64,000 nucleotides of DNA, from assembly GCA_913020245.1 (NCBI GenBank), contig CAJWAD010000004.1:1-64000 (forward strand). The letters are read 5' to 3'. The notes beneath the pieces were generated by a model. That model did no database searches. It was not told the DNA's origin and worked only from the letters and a program-made list of their open reading frames with translations. Shown here piece by piece: positions 17,948 through 26,526 of the stretch (the stretch's first letter is position 1; each line of letters starts with the position of its first letter). Origin of the DNA: an uncultured Oleiphilus sp. Lineage in GTDB: Bacteria; Pseudomonadota; Gammaproteobacteria; Pseudomonadales; Oleiphilaceae. Made by a program: the position numbers and the translations under genes.

Positions 17948-19180
17948 TTACTTATCGGCATGATCATCAAAGAGTGCGTCGATAAACTCGTTGGCTTCAA
18001 AAGGCCGCAAGTCGTCTATTTGTTCGCCGACGCCGATAAACCTTATCGGTAGGCTCAGCTGCTTGGCGATTGCGAAAATGATACCGCCTTTTGCAGTACC
18101 ATCTAGCTTAGTTAAACTAATGCCTGTGACGCCAACGGCCTGCTGAAAGGTATCGGCTTGATTTAAGGCATTTTGGCCAGTGCCCGCATCCAATACCAGC
18201 ATGACTTCATGAGGCGCCGATGCATCAATTTTCTGCATTACACGAACTACTTTTTCCAGTTCGCCCATTAAATTGTCTTTGTTTTGCAGACGGCCTGCGG
18301 TATCGGCAATGACAATATCGATGCCCTTCGATTTTGCAGACTCAACCGCATCATAAATGACTGAGGCGCTGTCGGCCCCGGTATGTTGCGCGACGACAGG
18401 TACATTATTACGCTCCCCCCACACCTGCAGTTGTTCAACGGCCGCGGCGCGAAAGGTGTCGCCTGCCGCGAGCATGACTGAGTGCCCTTGGTTTTGGAAA
18501 CGCTTCGCCATTTTCCCAATAGTAGTTGTTTTACCCACCCCATTTACGCCCACGACAAGAATGACATAAGGGACTTTGTCTGTATCAATTTGCAGCGTCG
18601 ATTGGCTATTTGCTAATAATCCACTGAGCTCTGCTTTTAGTAACGCGTAGATCGCATCCGAATCTTTTAGTTCATTACGCTCAGATTGTTCCGTGATCGT
18701 TGTGATAAGTTGGCGGCAGGCGGAAATGCCGATATCTGCGGTTAATAGTTGAGTCTCAATCTCTTCAAGCAGGTCTTCGTTAATCTCTTTTTTACCAAGA
18801 AGTAAATCACCTAACCCTCCGCTTAACTGGCCGCGTGTACGATTGAGTCCAGAAACCATTCTGGCAAAAAGCGTTTCAGTACTGGCTACTGCTTCGTTCG
18901 GTGCCAGGTCTTCCTCTGATACTAGATTGGCCGGCGGACTGGGGGGGTGTTCAACGGCAGGCGGTGTTTCGACCGTTTCTCCGACTGCATTGACGTCAAC
19001 TGTTGTTTTGACTGCCGAGAGATCAACTTGGGCCGTTTGGTCGCCCGTTTTAACTGAAACGGGCGTAACGCTTTTGCGGCGTTTATCTGCAACATGACTT
19101 CGTCGAGAGCGAAGATCAATGATGAAGACAACAAGAATAAGCGTCAGGACACCGAGTCCGATAAGTAATTGTGTATCCAT
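17948..19180 (-). CDS. ftsY: Signal recognition particle receptor FtsY, with N-terminal membrane segment
   Basis: A 410-residue SRP-family GTPase. The NG domain fills the C-terminal 300 residues, with G1 VVGVNGVGKTTTIGKMAK, DTFRAAAVEQLQVW, G3 DTAGRLQNKDN and G4 TKLDG. It docks ribosome-SRP complexes at the membrane for co-translational insertion. The N terminus is a strongly hydrophobic stretch (about residues 4-23) followed by RSRRSH and a Pro/Val/Thr-rich linker to about residue 95. E. coli FtsY begins instead with an acidic A domain and has no true membrane helix. This N terminus looks like that of the membrane-anchored division protein ZipA. Confidence 0.93.
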   Translation of the reverse strand: MDTQLLIGLGVLTLILVVFIIDLRSRRSHVADKRRKSVTPVSVKTGDQTAQVDLSAVKTTVDVNAVGETVETPPAVEHPPSPPANLVSEEDLAPNEAVASTETLFARMVSGLNRTRGQLSGGLGDLLLGKKEINEDLLEEIETQLLTADIGISACRQLITTITEQSERNELKDSDAIYALLKAELSGLLANSQSTLQIDTDKVPYVILVVGVNGVGKTTTIGKMAKRFQNQGHSVMLAAGDTFRAAAVEQLQVWGERNNVPVVAQHTGADSASVIYDAVESAKSKGIDIVIADTAGRLQNKDNLMGELEKVVRVMQKIDASAPHEVMLVLDAGTGQNALNQADTFQQAVGVTGISLTKLDGTAKGGIIFAIAKQLSLPIRFIGVGEQIDDLRPFEANEFIDALFDDHADK

Positions 19181-19326
19181 GAAAGGCCTTTTAAAACTTC
19201 AAATTTTGGGGCGGCTAACAATTATTTTTAAAGAAAGCTGCTTGGAGATTGATACTTGCCACGTGTGACTTAAAATAGCTGAGCTTAGAAAAACGCACAG
19301 ATATTTATTAACAACTCGGAAGTCTA

Positions 19327-19932
19327 ATGCCAGCACGGATTAAAAAAAACCACAAAACCGAAAAAAAAGGCAAAGGATCCTTTCGCATCATTGCAGGTGA
19401 GCATCGTGGACGACGATTGTCGTTTCCTGAGGTGGACGGTTTGAGACCCACAACAGACCGCGTACGTGAAACCGTTTTTAACTGGCTTAGCTGGCAAATC
19501 GAGGACGCCAGAGTGCTAGATTTATTTGCGGGGAGCGGCGCATTAGGGTTGGAGGCGGCATCGCGCGGGGCAAAATACGTTCAGTTTGTTGAACTCTCTC
19601 TGCCAGCAGTATCGCAGTTGGGAGAACATCGCACCATGCTTAAGATCAATGCACAAGTGACGCAAGCGGATGCCCTAACGTGGTTGGCACAGTCGCAGGA
19701 GGCGCCTTTCGATGTGGTATTTCTTGATCCTCCATTTCGCAAAAATTTGCTTGAGTCCGTCATACAAAAACTGGTGAACTCATCCGTGTTGTCAGCCGGT
19801 ACGTTAATTTATTTGGAAAAGGAAAAAGAGCTAAGCGAGCTTGCGCTGCCCGCCAATTGGCGGCAGCGCAAAGAGAAGGTAGCGGGTCAGCTTTGTTACG
19901 GGCTCTACGAGGTGCTTGGTGATAAAGAGTAA
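19327..19932 (+). CDS. rsmD: 16S rRNA (guanine-966-N2)-methyltransferase RsmD
   Basis: A 201-residue SAM-dependent methyltransferase with the usual start region (FRIIAGEHRGRRLSFPEV), GLRPTTDRVRETVFNWL, SAM motif I (VLDLFAGSGALGLEAASRGA) and the catalytic DPPF (VVFLDPPFRK). It methylates G966 of 16S rRNA in the assembling small subunit. It is divergent from ftsY, the common arrangement. Its 3' end overlaps the end of the convergent desaturase gene by 28 bases. The N-terminal 18 residues are Lys-rich. Confidence 0.94.
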   Translation: MPARIKKNHKTEKKGKGSFRIIAGEHRGRRLSFPEVDGLRPTTDRVRETVFNWLSWQIEDARVLDLFAGSGALGLEAASRGAKYVQFVELSLPAVSQLGEHRTMLKINAQVTQADALTWLAQSQEAPFDVVFLDPPFRKNLLESVIQKLVNSSVLSAGTLIYLEKEKELSELALPANWRQRKEKVAGQLCYGLYEVLGDKE

Positions 19933-21140
19933 ACTTTCAGTGATTCAGCAAAACTTTCGAGGCTTTGAATACCGCTCTGTTCAGCTTGTTGGCACCATTC
20001 CGCTAACTCGTTCAGCTTCTCTTGAAACCGACTGCCAGGGTTACGTTTCCATATTTCTTGCAGCTCTTGGCTTTTTTCATAGATCAGTTTTATCACCGCA
20101 TTATTTTCAAGCATCGCTTCAATGCGCTGTGATTCGCAAGTCTTGATCAATAGGGGTTCCTTGCGTAACAAGCGCTTTGCTTTTTTAAACAACGATTTTT
20201 CACTGGCTTCCATTTTCGCTTTTTGTTCCTTTAAAACCGGTACCAGTACGGTTTTATGGTACTCGGAAAGTACATGAAAGCGATTATGTATGATGGCCAT
20301 TAAGGCGTCTTTATCGAGCTCTGTCTTGGCTAAATCTGTTTGTGCAATTGGCGCAATATTCTTCGCTTTCGCCAGACCCACGGCACTAAACAGACGAATC
20401 CACATCCAGCCTATGTCAAACTCCCATTTTCGGACCGAGAGCTTAGCTGAATTAGGGTAGGTGTGATGATTGTTGTGTAGCTCTTCGCCACCAATAAAAA
20501 AGCCCCAAGGCGAAATATTGGTCGCCGCGTCTTTACATTCAAAATTGCGGTAGCCCCACCAATGCCCTAAACCGTTGATGACGCCAGCGGCAAAAAATGG
20601 AATCCAGATCATTTGAATCGCCCAGACAGTGATACCCGCAACACCGAACAGCAGCAAGTCGATCGTGGCCATGAGCCATATACCTAGTAGCTTATATGGC
20701 GTATATACTTTACGTTCTATCCAATCTTCTGGTGTGCGCTGACCATACCGTTTTAAGGTGTTTTGATCACTCGCTTCTTCTTTGTATAGTTCAGCCCCCG
20801 AAAAAAGAACGGTGTTAATGCCTTTCTTTACAGGGCTATGCGGATCATCTTCTGTCTCACATTTTGCATGGTGTTTGCGGTGGATGGCGGTCCATTCTTT
20901 TGTATTGGTACCGGTGCTTAGCCACAGCCAAAAACGAAACACATGTTTGAGTGCTGGGTGGAGGTCGAGAGAGTTGTGTGCCGAGTGCCGATGAAGATAA
21001 AGCGTGACACTAATAATCGTAAATTGAACCATGATGAATGTGGCAAGTATTTTCTGCCAAACACTTAGATCAAGCACGCCGTTGATCCACCAATCAAAAC
21101 TCATAAGTTTTCCAAAAAGAATAAACAGGTCGGTCATCAT
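19905..21140 (-). CDS. Acyl-CoA/fatty acid delta-9-type desaturase
   Basis: A 411-residue integral membrane di-iron desaturase. The three His boxes are HRHSAH (about 50), HRKHH (about 88) and HNNHH (about 222). Four membrane helices flank them. The C-terminal 110 residues form a charged helical extension seen in DesB-like gammaproteobacterial members. It introduces a cis double bond in long acyl chains, adjusting membrane fluidity. It begins 6 bases after the hydantoinase-like gene, so co-transcription is likely, although the two have no obvious functional link. Met1 and Met2 are both possible starts. Confidence 0.9.
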   Translation of the reverse strand: MMTDLFILFGKLMSFDWWINGVLDLSVWQKILATFIMVQFTIISVTLYLHRHSAHNSLDLHPALKHVFRFWLWLSTGTNTKEWTAIHRKHHAKCETEDDPHSPVKKGINTVLFSGAELYKEEASDQNTLKRYGQRTPEDWIERKVYTPYKLLGIWLMATIDLLLFGVAGITVWAIQMIWIPFFAAGVINGLGHWWGYRNFECKDAATNISPWGFFIGGEELHNNHHTYPNSAKLSVRKWEFDIGWMWIRLFSAVGLAKAKNIAPIAQTDLAKTELDKDALMAIIHNRFHVLSEYHKTVLVPVLKEQKAKMEASEKSLFKKAKRLLRKEPLLIKTCESQRIEAMLENNAVIKLIYEKSQELQEIWKRNPGSRFQEKLNELAEWCQQAEQSGIQSLESFAESLKVYSLSPSTS

Positions 21141-21146
21141 AGCAAA

Positions 21147-23180
21147 TCAACTCTTTTTTAACAGTAAGTTTCCTAACGCGTCCATCTGTAGGCGCCAACC
21201 GGATTTTAGCCACGTAGTCGAAGCCGTTTCTGTAATAATCGCAGGCCCCCGTATACACTGGTTTACCGCGAGTTCGTCACGGTTATAGACGGCAATTTGT
21301 TCGTTTCCTGAGCGGCGTAAACGATTGTTAATTGGTTTTGCTTGTTTTGCTGGTGAGGTTTGATTAATGGTCTCCAAGGACTCTATTTTCGCTTGGCCGA
21401 TTACTTCAACTTTGACATTGACCAATTCCACTGGCAACGGTAGTTGATGCCCATAACGATCTTTATGGTGTTGGATGAATGCATCCTCTAAGTTTTCGCC
21501 GTATGCGATGTCTAACGAAAAACTTTGGCCTGCATAGCGCAGGTCTAGCCGTTTTTCGATACGCATCGGCTGCTCGTTATCGATGCTGTCAGATGGCTGC
21601 GTCAGTTCAGAGAGTGCTTGATCCGCGAGCTCTTTGAACCAGGTAGTGAGTTGCGCATTCGTGACATCATTTAGTAAGCAAATATGACTTTTACTCAACG
21701 AGCGTTTTTCTTCAGCGCAGAGCATGCCCAGTGCAGAAAATACCCCCGCATTGCGTGGCACAAGGGCGGAGCGCATGCCAAGCCGTTCGGCGAGTGAGCA
21801 AACATGTAAGCCCCCGGCGCCGCCAAAGCAGCACAAGGTAAAAGCTGCAGGGTTATGACCTTGTTTGACAGAAATATTATGCAACGCAGCACTCATTTGT
21901 TGCTCGGCAAGTTCAATGATGCCATGCGCCATCGCATCTGCGTCTAAGTGTTGAGACTTACCCAGTTTTGTCATGGCTTTTTGAGCCGCATCCAGGTCCA
22001 AGCTCATGCTCCCGCCAAGGAAGGCTTCTGGCTGTAAGCGTCCCAGCACAGCATTGGCATCTGTTACTGTTGCCATACGCCCGCCTAGGCCATAGCAAGC
22101 AGGACCAGGCTGGGCCCCGGCTGAATGCGGGCCAACATGCAACAATCCTGCGGTATCGGTCCATGCGATAGAGCCCCCACCCGCGCCTATTGTTTCCATA
22201 TCGAGCATTGGCACTGCGACGGGCCAATGATTAATTGTTCCTTCTTCACTGAGGCGGAAGTCGCCGTCCATGAGCGATACATCGGTGCTGGTGCCACCCA
22301 TATCAAAGCTTAGAATTTTGTCGATACCCGTATGCCGCGATATTTGTTTCACCGCGGCTAATCCGCCCGCAGGCCCTGATAAAAGCAAGTTTACAGCGCG
22401 TTTTGAGGCTTGTTCAATGCTGATTGTTCCGCCAGAAGATTGCATCACGGAAACCGCTGCGCTCTTCAGTTGGTTTTTGAGCGTTAACATGTATTGCTCA
22501 ACTTTTGGGCCAAGGCTTGCATTAAGCCAAGTGGCCATTCCACGCTCATATTCTTTATAAACGGGCAGTACGAAAGATGAGCGCGAGACGAAGGCGTATT
22601 TTGCCAGCCGTGTTTCGATGGCACGTTCATCGCGCTCATCCAAAAACGAAAACAGTAGGTTGATCGCAATGGCTTCGGGCTGCAAGGCTTCAACTTGTTG
22701 TTCGAGTTGGTCTAGCTGCGCCTCTTCAAGTGCCTTGATCACGTTGTTATTTGCATCGCGACGGCAATCTATTTCTAAGCAGAGGGCTTCGGGTACAGGT
22801 GGTTCAATAATGGGTGGGTTTAAATTGTAGAGCTCTCTTCTGGCTTGTCGCCCAATGGTCAACACGTCTTTAAAACCGGTATTAGTAATGTAAATAGTGC
22901 GCGCACCTTTTCGCTCTAGGGCCGCATTCGTTGCAATGGTAGAGCCATGCGTTATGACGAGTTGGTGCGTGACTAATAACTTTTCTAAGCCTAATTCCTC
23001 GATACCTTGTAGAATCGCAGCTGCAGGATTCTCTGGCGTTGATAGTACCTTGTGTATGCGCCAAGTTTGCCCATTAAATAACACAAAATCAGTAAACGTA
23101 CCGCCGGCATCAATGCCGAGAAAGTTGATATTTGGGGTTTGCTTAGCCGACAATTGTCCATCCTTTTTATATCGTGTCAC
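21147..23180 (-). CDS. hyuA: Hydantoinase/oxoprolinase A-subunit family protein
   Basis: A 677-residue protein of the N-methylhydantoinase A / 5-oxoprolinase / acetone carboxylase beta family. The N-terminal ATP-binding fold begins FLGIDAGGTFTDFVLF, with THGSTIATNA, the central motif SFDMGGTSTDVSLMDGD, and ETIGAGGGSIAW. These proteins activate amide or keto substrates with ATP. The partner HyuB subunit is normally encoded next door but is absent here, so it may act alone or with a distant partner. Its start is only about 25 bases from the divergent mutM start. Confidence 0.85.
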   Translation of the reverse strand: MTRYKKDGQLSAKQTPNINFLGIDAGGTFTDFVLFNGQTWRIHKVLSTPENPAAAILQGIEELGLEKLLVTHQLVITHGSTIATNAALERKGARTIYITNTGFKDVLTIGRQARRELYNLNPPIIEPPVPEALCLEIDCRRDANNNVIKALEEAQLDQLEQQVEALQPEAIAINLLFSFLDERDERAIETRLAKYAFVSRSSFVLPVYKEYERGMATWLNASLGPKVEQYMLTLKNQLKSAAVSVMQSSGGTISIEQASKRAVNLLLSGPAGGLAAVKQISRHTGIDKILSFDMGGTSTDVSLMDGDFRLSEEGTINHWPVAVPMLDMETIGAGGGSIAWTDTAGLLHVGPHSAGAQPGPACYGLGGRMATVTDANAVLGRLQPEAFLGGSMSLDLDAAQKAMTKLGKSQHLDADAMAHGIIELAEQQMSAALHNISVKQGHNPAAFTLCCFGGAGGLHVCSLAERLGMRSALVPRNAGVFSALGMLCAEEKRSLSKSHICLLNDVTNAQLTTWFKELADQALSELTQPSDSIDNEQPMRIEKRLDLRYAGQSFSLDIAYGENLEDAFIQHHKDRYGHQLPLPVELVNVKVEVIGQAKIESLETINQTSPAKQAKPINNRLRRSGNEQIAVYNRDELAVNQCIRGPAIITETASTTWLKSGWRLQMDALGNLLLKKS

Positions 23181-23204
23181 TGCAAAACATTTGAGGGGTA
23201 TATT

Positions 23205-24011
23205 TTGCCAGAGTTGCCAGAAGTTGAAACCAGTTTAAAGGGTATCGAGCCTTATCTGCTCAATCAAACACTTAAAAAAGTGGAGGTGCGTAATCCCAAT
23301 TTACGTTGGCCGGTATCCCAACAGGTTCATACGCTTGTGGATGCGAACGTAAAAAATATGCGGCGGCGTGGTAAGTATATCATTTTAGAATTTGATGCGG
23401 GCGCAATACTGGTGCACTTAGGTATGTCGGGTAGCTTGCGTGTATTGTCGCATGATAGCCCTGTTGAAAAGCATGACCATATCGATTTTATTACGCAAGA
23501 TAAGCGCATCTGTTTGAACGATCCGCGCCGTTTTGGCTGTGTGTTATGGAGCGAAGACTGGTCTAAACATAAACTAATTAGTCACCTTGGTCCGGAACCG
23601 CTATCGAAAGCGTTCGATGCCGACTACTTGCACCGTAAAGCGAAAGGCCGAAATGTGGCGGTCAAGCAGTACATTATGGATAGCGGTATTGTTGTAGGCG
23701 TGGGGAATATTTATGCCAATGAAGCTCTATTTAAAGCGGGTATTCATCCGATGCGAGCAGCAGGCAATATCGCATTAAAGCGATACGAAGTGCTGGTAGA
23801 AAAGATTAAAGCCGTGCTCGCGGCAGCGATCAAACAGGGTGGCACGACGCTCAGAGACTATGTGGGCGGAGATGGAAAGCCTGGCTATTTCAAACAACAG
23901 CTATTGGTGTACGGATGCCAGGGAAAGCCATGCGTATCGTGTGGGGCAAGCCTTAAAGAAATCCGCCAGGGGGGGCGAAGCACGGTCTATTGTGTGGTCT
24001 GTCAGACATAG
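23205..24011 (+). CDS. mutM: Formamidopyrimidine-DNA glycosylase (Fpg/MutM)
   Basis: A 268-residue base-excision repair enzyme removing 8-oxoguanine and formamidopyrimidines. I start it at the TTG at 23205, because maturation needs Pro2 and Glu3 right after Met (PELPEVETSLKG) and GAGGGG lies 6 bases upstream. Other features are the beta-hairpin Lys (RRRGKYIILEF), the H2TH region (DSGIVVGVGNIYANEALF) and the C-terminal zinc finger (CVSC...CVVC). An upstream in-frame ATG at 23139 would add 22 residues and bury the catalytic proline, so it is not used. Confidence 0.95.
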   Translation: MPELPEVETSLKGIEPYLLNQTLKKVEVRNPNLRWPVSQQVHTLVDANVKNMRRRGKYIILEFDAGAILVHLGMSGSLRVLSHDSPVEKHDHIDFITQDKRICLNDPRRFGCVLWSEDWSKHKLISHLGPEPLSKAFDADYLHRKAKGRNVAVKQYIMDSGIVVGVGNIYANEALFKAGIHPMRAAGNIALKRYEVLVEKIKAVLAAAIKQGGTTLRDYVGGDGKPGYFKQQLLVYGCQGKPCVSCGASLKEIRQGGRSTVYCVVCQT

Positions 24012-24140
24012 GTGTGTAAAACCGCTATAAATCTAACCTGTTGATTAGACACCTGTATGATTGGGGCTATAGTTAGAGCATTGATAGAGATATTTTGCTT
24101 CACGCTACTTAAATTTACCCGTGCACTTGGGGAGCTCACT

Positions 24141-24503
24141 ATGCACTTAAATATTAGAAAATTCATTAGTGCGGTTTTGCTTTGTCTGACCGTCTCAATG
24201 CCCACCCTCGGTTGGGCACGCACGGCGGACGAAGCCCCATCTGCCTTAGCGATGTCGGGTGATGCACTGTTTGTGCGCCCTGTGATGTTGGCAGGTACAT
24301 TAATCGGCGCAGGCTTATTTATCGTATCCTCACCTTTTTCTTTGTTGGGCGGCAACTTTGCTGAATCATTTGATGTGTTAGTGGGTGGCCCATTTGAGAC
24401 GACGTTTATTCGTTGCCTTGGATGCAGTCAGCCTGGCTATCAGCATGACAAGGCTACTCAAGAGGAAATGGATGACGACGTTGAAGAGGCAACCGACGCA
24501 TAA
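24141..24503 (+). CDS. Small exported hypothetical protein
   Basis: About 120 residues from the ATG at 24141, chosen because GGGGAG lies 6 bases before it and a proper signal peptide follows (MHLNIRKFISAVLLCLTVS, cleavage after WA near residue 28). A second hydrophobic helix (MLAGTLIGAGLFIVSSPFSL) spans about residues 49-68. The C terminus is acidic. Two Cys in IRCLGCSQPG could bind metal or form a disulfide. Proteins of this shape are common and uncharacterised in pseudomonads and relatives. A strong terminator follows. Confidence 0.6.
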   Translation: MHLNIRKFISAVLLCLTVSMPTLGWARTADEAPSALAMSGDALFVRPVMLAGTLIGAGLFIVSSPFSLLGGNFAESFDVLVGGPFETTFIRCLGCSQPGYQHDKATQEEMDDDVEEATDA

Positions 24504-24522
24504 GCCTGTCGCTTGGATATAT

Positions 24523-24557
24523 AAAAGGCCAGGTAACCCCTGACCTTTTCTTTTTTT
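24523..24557. terminator. Intrinsic terminator, usable on both strands
   Basis: A stem AAAAGG-C-CAGG / CCTG-A-CCTTTT with a 5-base loop is followed by C and seven T on the plus strand. It lies between the convergent small exported protein gene and cysQ. Confidence 0.85.
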
Positions 24558-24560
24558 CAA

Positions 24561-25379
24561 TTAATGCTTGAGTAAGCTCGGCCAGTCGATACGCGTATCG
24601 CCAACGGCGTGAAAAAATGGATTTAGCAAAGAGTCTTTCTGGTTATATTGCAAGGGCTCAAAATTATCATCATAAATCTCTCCTCCTGCTGCCTTTAATA
24701 CCGCATGTGCGGCCGCCGTGTCCCATTCGCTAGTCAACGCCAACCGTGGATACCAATGTGCACTGCCCTCGGCACATGCACAAATTTTAAGCGAACTACC
24801 CATGCTAATCAGTTCAATGCTGGAAAACTTATCGTTTAGGTCTTCAATCAATGCGTCTAAGGCTTCTGCGCCATGACGACGACTACCGACGACTGTCAAG
24901 GGTGCATCAAATTGCATCACTTTACTTTTTAATGTTTCTAGTTGCCCTTGTTTTTCTTTGAAGGCGCCCGCATCTTCTGCACCATAGTAAAATGTTTCAG
25001 TGACTGGCACGTAGACCATGCCGAGTATGGCTTGTCCGTTTTCAATTAATGCAATATTTACGGTGAATTCGCCGTTCTTATTGATGAATTCTTTGGTGCC
25101 ATCAAGCGGATCAACTAGCCAGTAACGTGGCCAGCTGGAGCGCGTATCAAAATCAGCTAAACTGCCTTCTTCGGAGAGAACGGGATAGCGAACGGGTAAG
25201 TCATTAAGCCCCGCTTCAATGATGTGATGCGCGGCATGATCGGCTTTAGTGACGGGTGAGTCATCGGATTTGCTGGTGACTTCAATTGGCCCCGTCGCCT
25301 CATAAACCTCAAGTATGGCTTTGCCGGCTGCAAACATGATTTCCTTGAGGGGTGAGAATAATTTCACTAAATCTGACAT
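24561..25379 (-). CDS. cysQ: 3'(2'),5'-bisphosphate nucleotidase CysQ
   Basis: A 272-residue Li-sensitive phosphatase of the inositol monophosphatase fold. Metal-site motifs are visible: DSPVTKADHAAH (about 42-53), LSEEGS (about 67), WLVDPLDGTKEF (about 88-99) and LTSEWDTAAAHAVLKAAGG (about 212-230). It converts the sulfate-assimilation by-product pAp to AMP, preventing its toxic build-up. It is divergent from yrfG-hslR-hslO, a neighbourhood seen in many gammaproteobacteria. Confidence 0.93.
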   Translation of the reverse strand: MSDLVKLFSPLKEIMFAAGKAILEVYEATGPIEVTSKSDDSPVTKADHAAHHIIEAGLNDLPVRYPVLSEEGSLADFDTRSSWPRYWLVDPLDGTKEFINKNGEFTVNIALIENGQAILGMVYVPVTETFYYGAEDAGAFKEKQGQLETLKSKVMQFDAPLTVVGSRRHGAEALDALIEDLNDKFSSIELISMGSSLKICACAEGSAHWYPRLALTSEWDTAAAHAVLKAAGGEIYDDNFEPLQYNQKDSLLNPFFHAVGDTRIDWPSLLKH

Positions 25380-25437
25380 ATAACACTCGCTTGGTTAAAA
25401 TAGGGACCATTCTATGGGCCGCATTATAGAGAGATCG

Positions 25438-26106
25438 ATGATTAACTGGAACAACATAGATACTGTCTTCCTTGATATGGACGGCACCTTGCTAGATTTG
25501 CATTACGACAATTACTTTTGGTTGACGCATCTTCCCAGGCGTTTTGCAGAGATAAAGGCGATCACTGAGCAAGATGCGCGAGAAACAATGCATCGTATGT
25601 TTCGTCAATTAGAAGGGACACTTAATTGGTATTGTTTTGATCATTGGGCTACCACATTAGATATTGATCTGATTTCTCTGAAGAATGAAGTGAAAGATAA
25701 AATTGCTTTTCGACCAAGTGCTGAAGCATTTCTCAATGCGCTGCAAAACCAAAATTATGATGTTGCGCTTGTCACTAACTCCCATCGTGCAGGGGTTGAG
25801 ATCAAGATGGCCGAGACGAGCCTCGGTAGCTACATTCAAGAGGTCGTGTCTTCACATGATTTAGGCCTGCCAAAAGAGGAACCCCAGTTTTGGCAGAGAT
25901 TGAATGCGGTGCGCTCATATGACCCATCAAGAACGTTATTTATTGATGATAATGAATCGGTCCTCGCATCGGCCAAGCAAGCAGGTGTTGAACATTTAGC
26001 TTTTATTGCGAAACCTGATTCACGACGAGATGCGCGTCAGCATGATGAATTTTTTACGGTTCATGATTTTCAAGACATCATGCCGATAGAGGTGGCTGAT
26101 GGCTGA
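25438..26106 (+). CDS. yrfG: GMP/IMP nucleotidase YrfG (HAD family)
   Basis: About 222 residues from MINWNNIDTV, with GAGAG upstream; an in-frame ATG at 25414 is less likely. HAD motif I is FLDMDGTLLDL (catalytic Asp pair), followed by the YrfG-typical YDNYFWLTHLPRRF and TLNWYCFDHW. Motif II is LVTNSH, and motif IV is LFIDDNESVLASA. It dephosphorylates purine monophosphates. It overlaps hslR by 8 bases and forms the conserved yrfG-hslR-hslO operon. Confidence 0.9.
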   Translation: MINWNNIDTVFLDMDGTLLDLHYDNYFWLTHLPRRFAEIKAITEQDARETMHRMFRQLEGTLNWYCFDHWATTLDIDLISLKNEVKDKIAFRPSAEAFLNALQNQNYDVALVTNSHRAGVEIKMAETSLGSYIQEVVSSHDLGLPKEEPQFWQRLNAVRSYDPSRTLFIDDNESVLASAKQAGVEHLAFIAKPDSRRDARQHDEFFTVHDFQDIMPIEVADG

Positions 26107-26500
26107 AGCTGAAAAAGTAAGGCTCGATAAATGGCTATGGGCGGCACGATTCTTTAAAACCCGTACGCTTGCAAAAGAGGCAATTGAGGGGGGTAAAGTT
26201 CAGTATAACGGCCAACGTTGCAAGCCCGGCAAGTGTGTTGATATAGATGTAGAACTGAACATACGCCAAGGTTTTTTAGATAAAGTTGTCGTCGTGAAAG
26301 GTATTAGTGATCGTCGTAAAAATGCATCGCTGGCGCAGCTCCTTTATGAAGAAACAGCAAAAAGCATTGAACAAAGAGAAAAAACCTTGAATGAGAGACG
26401 TGCGCTTCGCGAGAGTCATCCTATGCCATTTCGTAGGCCTAATAAGCGAGATCGTCGTTTGATTCATCGGTTTAAAAATAAGAATTCTGAATCAGAATAA
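26099..26500 (+). CDS. hslR: Heat-shock ribosome-associated protein Hsp15
   Basis: A 133-residue RNA-binding protein with an S4 domain at the N terminus (RLDKWLWAARFFKTRTLAKE) and a basic C-terminal tail. Hsp15 binds free 50S subunits that carry a stalled nascent chain and helps recycle them. It overlaps yrfG and is followed closely by hslO. Confidence 0.93.
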   Translation: MAEAEKVRLDKWLWAARFFKTRTLAKEAIEGGKVQYNGQRCKPGKCVDIDVELNIRQGFLDKVVVVKGISDRRKNASLAQLLYEETAKSIEQREKTLNERRALRESHPMPFRRPNKRDRRLIHRFKNKNSESE

Positions 26501-26526
26501 CCGAATAGCAAATAGTGAGAACCCCT

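Noticed and set aside
23139..23204. Longer mutM start at an upstream ATG
   Set aside because: It would add 22 residues ahead of the catalytic proline, which must be residue 2, and it overlaps the divergent gene.
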